Of a stretch of DNA of 38,031 nt, positions 15,758 to 23,600 are shown in pieces (the stretch's first letter is position 1; every line of letters starts with the position of its first letter). This DNA is from Deltaproteobacteria bacterium (lineage in GTDB: Bacteria > Myxococcota_A > Polyangia > Polyangiales > Polyangiaceae). The position numbers and the translations under genes are program-made. The stretch lies in the NCBI GenBank assembly GCA_016209145.1, contig JACQWT010000433.1:1-38031 (forward strand), written 5' to 3'. A model generated the notes under the pieces. The model ran no database searches. It worked only from the letters and a program-made list of their open reading frames with translations, and was not told where the DNA came from.

Positions 15758-16144
15758 CTAGCGGCTTGCTCTGGCGGAGGTGGCCGATGCCGCCAAGATG
15801 GCGGCGAGCTCGCTGCCCTCCTGCACGGCCTGCTCCACGCTCACATGCAACAGATCGGCACGCCGAGCCAGGCGCATCCAGTAGACTGATTCGCGCACTT
15901 CCTTGGCTGCCAGGCGCACCTTGTGGACGAAATCAGCCCGGCTTTCCGCTCCCCTTGCCTCGTAGTGGGCGCCTCCCGCCGTGCCACAGCGCACGAGTTG
16001 CGCGGCGACGTGGTTGCCGGCGCGGTTCTTCTCCAACTTGCCGACAACCACCATGGCTGCGGCACCAAGAGCGAGCAAGCGCTCGGCGATATCGTCACCA
16101 TTCAATTTCCGTTCCCGGTCTGCGGTTCGCTGTTCTAAGGTCAC
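15758..16144 (-). CDS. Four-helix-bundle protein, 23S rRNA intervening-sequence type
   Basis: 128 residues from GTG 16144 (GGTGGA upstream); the frame stays open to 16240 and a TTG near KLNGDD is another possible start. The sequence follows the S23/IVS family: DIAERLLALGAAAMVVVGKL, then HVAAQLVRCGTAGGAHYEAR, then SRADFVHKVRLAAKEVRESV and YWMRLARRADLL. These proteins form pentameric four-helix bundles. They were first seen encoded in spirochaete 23S rRNA intervening sequences, but most copies, like this one, stand alone; related bundles include the Avd protein of diversity-generating retroelements. No reverse transcriptase or variable repeat is present here. Molecular function is unknown. Confidence 0.85.
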   Translation of the reverse strand: MTLEQRTADRERKLNGDDIAERLLALGAAAMVVVGKLEKNRAGNHVAAQLVRCGTAGGAHYEARGAESRADFVHKVRLAAKEVRESVYWMRLARRADLLHVSVEQAVQEGSELAAILAASATSARASR

Positions 16145-16408
16145 CGGTTTCCACCAGGATCTATCGACGCAACGACCGCTCCAGTTGCCATGTCTCGTGC
16201 GCAGCGAGGCATGCGCCGAGCCGCCCGCCGCGCTACTCACGCGGAATCAGACGCTTGGCATCCAGGCGGTGCGGGCTGAGGCGAGTGACGCGGGCGAGCC
16301 ATGGACCTGTCGCGCGGGATGAGGCGCGGCGGTCGCGGGGACGGCACTTGTGCTATCTTGTCGCTGCCGTTTCCGGGGGCCGCGATCGTCCCCCGGGGGG
16401 AGGCCAAG

Positions 16409-17071
16409 ATGAGACTTGCGACGCCGTTGCTCGCGCTCCTTGTGCTGGGCGGTTGCGAGGAGCGCAAGCCGCTCGTAGACCGCTTCCTCGATGAGCAGTC
16501 GGCCGCTCCTGCCGGGTCGGCCTCGGCCCCGGCCGCGAGCGCCCGCGCGGCGGCGTCCGCGTCGGCCCCGGCCTCCGCCTCCGCCTCGGCGGCGGCGTCA
16601 GCCTCGGCCGGGGCGCCGAAGATGCCGCCGCGGCCCTTGCCGCTCGGCTCGAGCGGGCCCGTGCGCCACACCGATCCGCCGGAGCAGCAGATGATGGCCA
16701 TCACCTACACCTTCGCCATGGCCGCGCCGCACCCCACCGATCCGCTGGTGGACAAGGAGGCCGTCGAGGCCATCCTGGGCAAGGTGAGGAAGGTGGTCCG
16801 GCCCGAGCCCGGCACGACGGCAGAGCAGACGGTGCAGTTGAAGGGCGCCGGCCGCGTGATCGAGGTGCTGATGGAGAAGGGCTGCACCGCGCGCACGCCC
16901 AAGAGCCTGCTCGTGAGCCGCGCCGGCGTCTCGATCGACCAGGCGTTTCGCGCGGGCTTGCTCGTCATCAAGTGCAACGACGAGAAGTGGGCGTGCCACC
17001 AGAGCGTGCGCGAGCCCAAGGACGTGCTCTGCCACACCGCTCCCCGGCACGGCCGCAAGCCGGGGCGGTGA
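16409..17071 (+). CDS. Lipoprotein with Ala/Ser linker and small C-terminal domain
   Basis: 220 residues from ATG 16409, with GGGAGG nine bases upstream. The signal peptide LLALLVLGGC is a clear lipobox, with EERKPLVDRFLDEQ after the Cys. Residues 30-70 are a nearly pure Ala/Ser/Pro spacer. The C-terminal 130 residues form a folded domain (ITYTFAMAAPHPTDPLVDKE, ILGKVRKVVRPEPGTT, RVIEVLMEKGCTARTPKSLL) with three Cys (CTAR, IKCND, WACHQ). No family is recognised. It sits on the outer or inner membrane face by lipid anchor. The next gene starts 22 bp downstream, so the two may be cotranscribed. Confidence 0.8.
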   Translation: MRLATPLLALLVLGGCEERKPLVDRFLDEQSAAPAGSASAPAASARAAASASAPASASASAAASASAGAPKMPPRPLPLGSSGPVRHTDPPEQQMMAITYTFAMAAPHPTDPLVDKEAVEAILGKVRKVVRPEPGTTAEQTVQLKGAGRVIEVLMEKGCTARTPKSLLVSRAGVSIDQAFRAGLLVIKCNDEKWACHQSVREPKDVLCHTAPRHGRKPGR

Positions 17072-17093
17072 GCCGGCACCGCAGGATCGAGCC

Positions 17094-17597
17094 ATGCAGA
17101 GATTCGCAGATTTCACCAAGATGATCGGGGAGCGCCGCCTGGGTTTCCTCATCGACGAGCAGATGATCGGCACGCACGAGTTCGAGCCGGGTTGTGGGCC
17201 GCGCGGCCGCTTCCCCTTCGAGTTTCGCGTGAGCTGGGGCCCGAAGCACCTGCTCGCCTGGGCCAATCCTCTCGGCCCGGGCTTCCTGGAGCAGCCCCTG
17301 CGCGGCACCGTCACCGCCGGCGAGCTGTGCGAGCGCGCCCCGTGCGAGGGAACGTTCGCGCTGCGCTACTTCACCACGCGCTCCATTCGCTACGCGTTTC
17401 GGTTCGCGGTGGCCGAGACGCAGTACGAGTACGTCGGCGAGAAGGTCAACATCCTGCCCTGGAACCTGCCCGTCTCGCACACGACCTGTTTCGGCACGCT
17501 CAAGGAAACCCAGACCGGCAAGCTCGTCAGCCGCTCGGTCACGTTCTTCAAGCTTCGCACCATGCCGGCGTTCCTGGCGAGCTCCCGGCTGGCCTGA
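17094..17597 (+). CDS. Conserved hypothetical protein, probably beta-rich
   Basis: 167 residues from ATG 17094, with AGGA eight bases upstream. There is no signal peptide or membrane segment, so it is cytoplasmic. It is rich in aromatic and beta-type stretches: FRVSWGPKHLLAWANPLG, LRYFTTRSIRYAFRFAVAET and QYEYVGEKVNILPWNLPVSH, followed by TTCFGTL. The density of conserved-looking Trp/Asn/His and the GTVTAGELC..PCEGTFALRYF pattern recall small lipid- or sterol-handling beta-barrel/hypothetical families, but I cannot name one. It lies between a lipoprotein gene and the giant TPR gene. Confidence 0.75.
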   Translation: MQRFADFTKMIGERRLGFLIDEQMIGTHEFEPGCGPRGRFPFEFRVSWGPKHLLAWANPLGPGFLEQPLRGTVTAGELCERAPCEGTFALRYFTTRSIRYAFRFAVAETQYEYVGEKVNILPWNLPVSHTTCFGTLKETQTGKLVSRSVTFFKLRTMPAFLASSRLA

Positions 17598-17624
17598 GCG
17601 CGTTCGCGCCATGGGGGACTCTGC

Positions 17625-17652
17625 TATAGTCGCGCCCCCGACTCGTTCGGGG
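17625..17652 (+). promoter_or_regulatory. Candidate promoter and 5'-UTR hairpin of the giant TPR gene
   Basis: A good -10-like TATAGT (17625-17630) has only a weak -35 (TTCGCG at 17603-17608, 16-bp spacing). A hairpin CCCCGA-ctcgt-TCGGGG (17636-17652) follows, where the transcript would begin, 20 bases ahead of the ATG at 17672. Confidence 0.35.
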
Positions 17653-17671
17653 CAGCGAAGGGGCAAGGCCC

Positions 17672-20600
17672 ATGGCAGAGCAGCGAGAGGGCACGGCGAA
17701 GGCTGGGGGCAAGAGAGCGGAGGGCGCGGCAAAGGCGGCGCCAGGCGCCGCTGCGGCAAGCGAGCTCGACCATGCCTTTCGGGCCGCCCTGGCCGCCGTG
17801 GACCGGGCGCCGCAGAGCGAGGAGAGCTGGGACCACCTGGAGGAGCAGGCGGACAAGCTCCAGAGACCCGACGAGGTCGCTGCCCTGTACCGCGACGTCC
17901 TCGCCCGCACCCTGCCGCGGGACGTGGCGCACGCCCTGGCGCGGCGCGCCGTGCAGTTCTTCCGGCTCTGGTTCGTGGACACGCCGGAGCGGACCCTCGA
18001 TCTGCTCACCGAGGTCCTCGCCCGCTACCCGGAGGCCGAGTGGGCCTTCGAGCAGCTCACCATGGGGCTCACGGCGGCGGAGCGCTGGGATGATCTCTTG
18101 TCGCTCTACGACCGGGTCCTGGCCGTCACGCCGGAGCCCGCGAAGCGCCGGCGCCTGCTCGACGACGCCGCGCACGTGGCCAAGGACTTCGCCGACCAGT
18201 CGGGCCGGGCGGCCGACTACCTGCAGCAGCTTCTCGGGCTCGATCCCACCAACGCCAAGCTCGCCGCCATGCTGGAGCGGCTGCTGGAGCGCGAGGGTCG
18301 CTGGCCCGATCTGGTCGAGCTCTGGCACGCGCTCCTGCCCAAGCTCTCTGTGGCCGAGGCGCGCGCGGCCCGGCTCAAGATCGCGGCGTGTTTCCGGGAG
18401 CGGCTTGGCGATCCGGAGCGCGCCCTGTCCGAGCTCGAGGTGGTCTCGGGCGAGATCCCCGGCGATCCCGAGGCGTGCGCCCAGTTGGAGCTCATCCTCG
18501 ATCTCGACACGGCGGTGCCCGCGGCGCGCCGCAAGGCGCTGTCGCTGCTGCGCAAGAGCTACGAGATCGCCGAGCGCCCCGAGGACGTGGTGCGCGTGCT
18601 CGCGCGCGCCGCGGGGTTCGTGGAGCCCGACGAGCAACGGCCCCTGCACCGCGAGATCGCCAGCCGGCTCGCCATCCTCGGCCGCGACGGCGAGGCCATG
18701 GCGCACTACGGCGCCGTGCTGCGCATGGATCCCGGCGACGCCGAGGCCCGCAAGCAGCTCCGCCAGCTTGCCGCTCGCTCCGGCCGCCAGGACCTGCTGG
18801 CCGAGGCCCTGCTGGCGGCGACCGAGGCCGGCGAGGGCGGCGCCCAGAAGCTCGGCCTGCTGCTGGAGGCGGCGAACCTGCACCGCGACGCGCTCGGGCA
18901 GCCGGAAGCCGCCATCGGGCTGTACCAGCGCGCGCTGGAGATCCCCGATGCCGAGCCGGCGCTGGCGCGTTCGGCCGCCCACCACCTCAACGAGCTGCTC
19001 GCCGCCGGCGAGCGTGCGGCGGAGCGCCTGGCCGTGCTCGAGCGCCTGGCCGTGCTCGAGAGCTCGACGGCGCTTCGCCGGCAGATCCTGGCCGAGGCGG
19101 CGCGGCTGGCCGACAGCCTGGGCGACACCGACCGCGCTCTGGCCAACTACCGGCCGATCCTTGAGGCCGCCGAGCCCGAACCCGAGACCCTCGGTGCGGC
19201 CATCGATCTGCTGCAGCGCGCCGAGCGCTGGGCCGATCTTGCCGCACTCTGCGCGCGGCGGGCCGAGGTCACGGCGTTGCCCCTCCAGCGTCGCGCCGAT
19301 CTGGCGCGCCTGGCGGAGATCCAGGCCACGTACCTGGGCGATCCCGAGGCGGCCATCGCCACGTGGCAGAAGATCCGTGCCGAGAGCGGCGAGGACGCCG
19401 AGGTGGTCGCGGCGCTCGCGGCGCTCTTCGAGAGGGCCGGGCGCCATGCCGAGCTGGGCGAGCTGCTGTCGGGCGCGGCCGAGCGGCAGCGCAGCCTGGT
19501 GGCCTCGCTGCTCTTCCGGGTGGGAGAGATCTACCGCGCCCATCTCGGCGAGCCCGAACGCGCGGCCGAGCTCTACGCCCGCTCGCTCGGCGTCGATCCG
19601 GCCGGCGAGGGGCCCCGTGCCGGCCTTACGGCGCTGCTCGAGACGGGCTCTTGCGCCGCCCGGGCGGCGAGCGCGCTCGGCTGGGCCTATGGCGTGACCG
19701 ACGACTGGCGTTGCAGGCTCGATCTGCTGGAGCACCGTCTGGGCACGAGCGCGGACGCCGCCACGCGCGTCGCCCTGCTGCTGGAGGCGGCCGAGCTCTA
19801 CGAAGGGCGGGACGGCGACGCCAAGGCGGCGTTGAAGGCGCTGGCGCGCGCGCTGCCGCTGCAGCCGGCGAGCCTCGGCATCGAGGACCAGCTCCTGCGT
19901 CTGGCCGGCGAGACGGGTGCCTGGATCGAGGCGGCCTGGTCGCTGCGGGACGCGGCCCGCGCTGCGGCGGCGCAAAGCCCGCAGCGCGCCGCCGAGCTGC
20001 ACCGCAGCGAAGGGCGGATCCACGAGCGGCTCCAGGACGTGGCCGCGGCGATGGAGGCCTACGAGGCTGCCGCCCGCCTTGCTCCCGCTGACGCCGAGAC
20101 GATCGAGGCCGTGGCCCGCTGCGCGGCGCTGGCCGGCCACTGGGAGCTCGCGGCGGGCAAGGCGCTGGAGGTAGTCGCGGCGCGCGCGGCAGTGCCCCCG
20201 TCGCTCTTCGCGGCGTTGGAGCGCGCGGCCGAGAGCGGACCGTGGTGGACCGAGCTCACGGAGGCCCTGGGCGCCGCGCTCGGCGGCGCGGGGGACAAGC
20301 TGCGGCCCGAGCTGGTGGCCGAGCTCGAGCGCCGCATCGCCCAGTGGCACCGAGACCGCCGCGAGGATCCGGAGGCGGCAGCGGCGGCCCTCGGGCGCGC
20401 CCTCGCACACCACGGCCGCGACGCCGCCGCCTTGCGTGAGCTCGCGGAGCTGCAGCGCCGTGCGCCCGGACCGGATCTGGTCGAGACGCTCCTGCGCCTG
20501 GACGGCCTCGAGGAGCGCTCGCTCGACGCGGCCGCCGAGGCGGCCAGCGTCGCGTTGGAGGCGACGGACCGGGGCGCGCTCCGCGAGGCGTCTCTGGGCC

Positions 20601-23600
20601 GGCTCTATCGCAAGGCGGCCGCGTTCTGGGAAGCCGGCACGCCGGCGAGCGACGAGCGGCAGCCGGCCGAGGCGGCGCTCTGGGCGCTCGAACGGCTCGC
20701 CGCGCACCACCTTGCCACGGGCGCCGCGGAGCGGGCCATCGATCTGCTCGTCGAGGGATCGCGGCTCCCGATGGATCCGGAGCACAGGGGGGCCCTGCGC
20801 CGCCGTGCGGCGGAGCTCTCGGAGCAGCACGGGCAGATCCGGCGCGCCACCGAGCTGTACCGCGCCGCGCTCGAGGCCGCCCCGGACGAACGCGACACGA
20901 TCCGCCGGCTGGCCGAGCTCTCCGAGCAGTTCGAGCAAGAGTACGGCAGCGTGGCCCTGCGGTTGCGCGAGGTGAAGCTCACCCCGGATCAGGCAGGGCG
21001 CCTGCAGCTTCGGCTGGCGATGGCGGGCAAGGCGGCGAAGCTCGAGGAGCGCGGCGGCAGGGAGCAAGTGCTGCTCGCGAACCTGGCGGAGGAGCCCGGG
21101 CACGAGCCCACGGTCGAGGCCCTGTGCCAGGTGTTGGGCGAGCGGGGGCGCTACCGGGAGCTCGCCGATGTGCTGCGCGGCCAGGCCGCGCTGCTGGAGA
21201 GCCGCGCGGCCCCGGAGCGCGCGGCCGGGCTTTGGAGCCGCGTGGCCGAGATCGCCGAGAAGAGCCTGGCGGACAGCGGCGCGGCGATCGATGCCCACCG
21301 CCGCGTGGTGGAGCTCGGTCCGAGCAACGAGGCCCTGGACGCCCTGGCCCGGCTCTACCTCGCGCGCGAGGAGCCGGCCGAGGCCGCGCGCTGGCTCGAT
21401 CGGCGCCTGGAATCGATCTCGCCCAAGGAGCGCGTGGCTGGCCTCTTGCGGCTCGCGCGCGCCCGCCTGGCCGCGGGTCAGGCCGATCAGGCCGTGCTCT
21501 CGCTCGAGGCGGCGTTCGCCGAGGCGCCGCGCAACGCCGAGGTGCGCAAGCTGCTCCTCACGCTGTATCGCGAGCGGGAGGACTGGAGCAAGCTCGGCGA
21601 GGCGCTCTCGACCGCGGCCGAGCATGTCGCGGACGCAGCCACGGTGCTCGCGTACGCGCGCGAGGCCGCCGAGATCTATCACCACAAGCTCGGCTCCCCC
21701 GAGCGGAGCGTGTCGGTGCTGGCACGCGCGGTGGCGGCCTCTCCCGACGATCGGACCCTGCGCAGCCTGCTCGCCGAGGGGCTCTTGGCGGCCGGGCGGC
21801 TTGACGAAGCGCGCGAGCTTCTGGCCGCGCTCATCGAGAGCTTCGGCCGGCGCGGCTCGGCGGAGCGGGCGCGGGCGCACGGGCAGCTCGCGCGCGTGCT
21901 CGGGGCGAAGGGGGAGCCCCTGCCCGCCCTGGAGCAACTCGACCGCGCTGCCATGATGGCGCCCGAGGACGTGACCATCCAGCGTTCGCTGGCCGAGATG
22001 GCGCGGGAGTGCGGCCAGCTCGAACGGGCCGAACGCGCCTACCGCAGCCTGCTGCTCATGGTGCGCCGGGGCGCGGCGGCCGAGCGCGCCGAGGGGGCGG
22101 TGGGCGCGCCCGAAGTGCTGCTCGAGCTCAGCCGCATCGCCGCGGAGCGGGGCCAGAAGGACCAGGCGGAGGAGCTCGTCCAGTCGGCGCTCGAAGCCTT
22201 GGGCGAGGACGATGCCGAGGCGCCCCGGCTGCAAGCGCGGCTGCGCGAGCGGGGCGCCTGGGATCTCTTGGCGCGCGTGATCGAGGCGCGCCTGGCCCGC
22301 GCCCGCGGCCCGCACGAGCGCGCCGTGCTCTTGGGCGAGAAGGCCGACGTGCTCGATCGGGGCCTGGGCCAGCCGTCCGAAGCCCTCGAAGCCAGGCTCG
22401 CGGCCGTCGAGCTCGAGCCGGCATCGCCCCTGCTCCACCAGGCAGCGCGCGAGCTGGCCGCGCGCCTGGGTGCCTTGGACCGCTACGTCGCGCTGGTCGA
22501 GCTTCTCTTGCAGCGGCCGCGGATCGAGACGAACGCGCACGCACACTGCGAGCTACTGCTTCGCCTGGGCGAGGCGCAGGAGAAGCTCCGCGCCGACCTG
22601 GACGCCGCGGCTGAGAGCTACGCTCGCGCCGCCGCGACAGGCGTGCGCGAGGTGGACGTGCTGCGCGCCCAGGCGCGGCTTGCGGGCGCGCGCGGCGACG
22701 AGCAGGAGCAGGTGCGCCTCCTGGGCCTCCTGGCGAGCCTAGGCGGCGCGCAGGACGAGACGCGCTCCGACGCGCGCTACCGCATGGCCGAGGTGCTGCT
22801 CTCCTCGGCCGAGACGCTGGAGGCCGGCATCGAGTCGCTGCGCGCCGCGCTGGCAGAAGATGCCCGCCCGGAGCGGGCGGGGAAGATCTTGCGCCGCGCC
22901 ACCGAGGCGCATCCGGAGGAGCCGAGGCTGCTCGATCTCTACGAGCGCGTCGCGCGCTCGGCCGAGCGCGGCGAGCTGCTGCTCCACTACCTGGAGCGTC
23001 GCGCGGCCCATCCCCAGGCCACCGCCGAGCAGGCCCGCGAGGCCGTCGCCCTGGCGACGGAGCTCGCACAGGAGGCGCGCGCCGACGCGTTGCTCGTCCG
23101 GGCCGTGCAGATCGGTCGCTCGGGCGCAGGCATGAAGGCCGTGGCCTGGGCCCTGCTCGCGCTCTGCGAGCGGCGGCAGCAGGCCGGCGACATCGCCGGC
23201 GCGGTGAAATGGCTCGAGGAAGCAAGCGAGGTGGCCGATCCGGCAGCCTGCTTCGGCCTGGGCCGCAGGCTTGCAGCGCAGGCCGCCGGCGAGGGCGGGG
23301 ACATGACGCTTGCAGCCCGGCTCTACGAGCGGCTGCTGGAGCGCGAGCCCACCGCGCGCGAGGCGTGGCAGCCCCTTTGCGACATCTACCGCCGCACGGG
23401 CGAGCTCGGCCGACTCGAGCGCGTGGTCGGCGAGACGCTGGACGGCCTCGGCGACCCGGCCGACCGCAACGACCTACGCCTGATGCTGGCCGACGCCCTG
23501 ATGGCCCACGAGGACCGTCTGGGGGACGCCATGGCCATTCTGAAGGACGTGCTCGCCGAGGATCCGCTGCACCCCGTGGCGCAGGCGCGGCTCGCTGACT

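Noticed and set aside
15758-16144. Four-helix-bundle protein as Avd of a diversity-generating retroelement
   Set aside because: No reverse transcriptase, template repeat or variable repeat is found nearby, and the stand-alone S23/IVS family explains it.
17624-22546. 1640-residue open frame antisense to the giant TPR gene
   Set aside because: Its codon pattern is the mirror image of the TPR gene's GC-rich third positions. The protein is Leu/Gly/Ala/Arg-rich without domains, and no ribosome-binding site precedes it.
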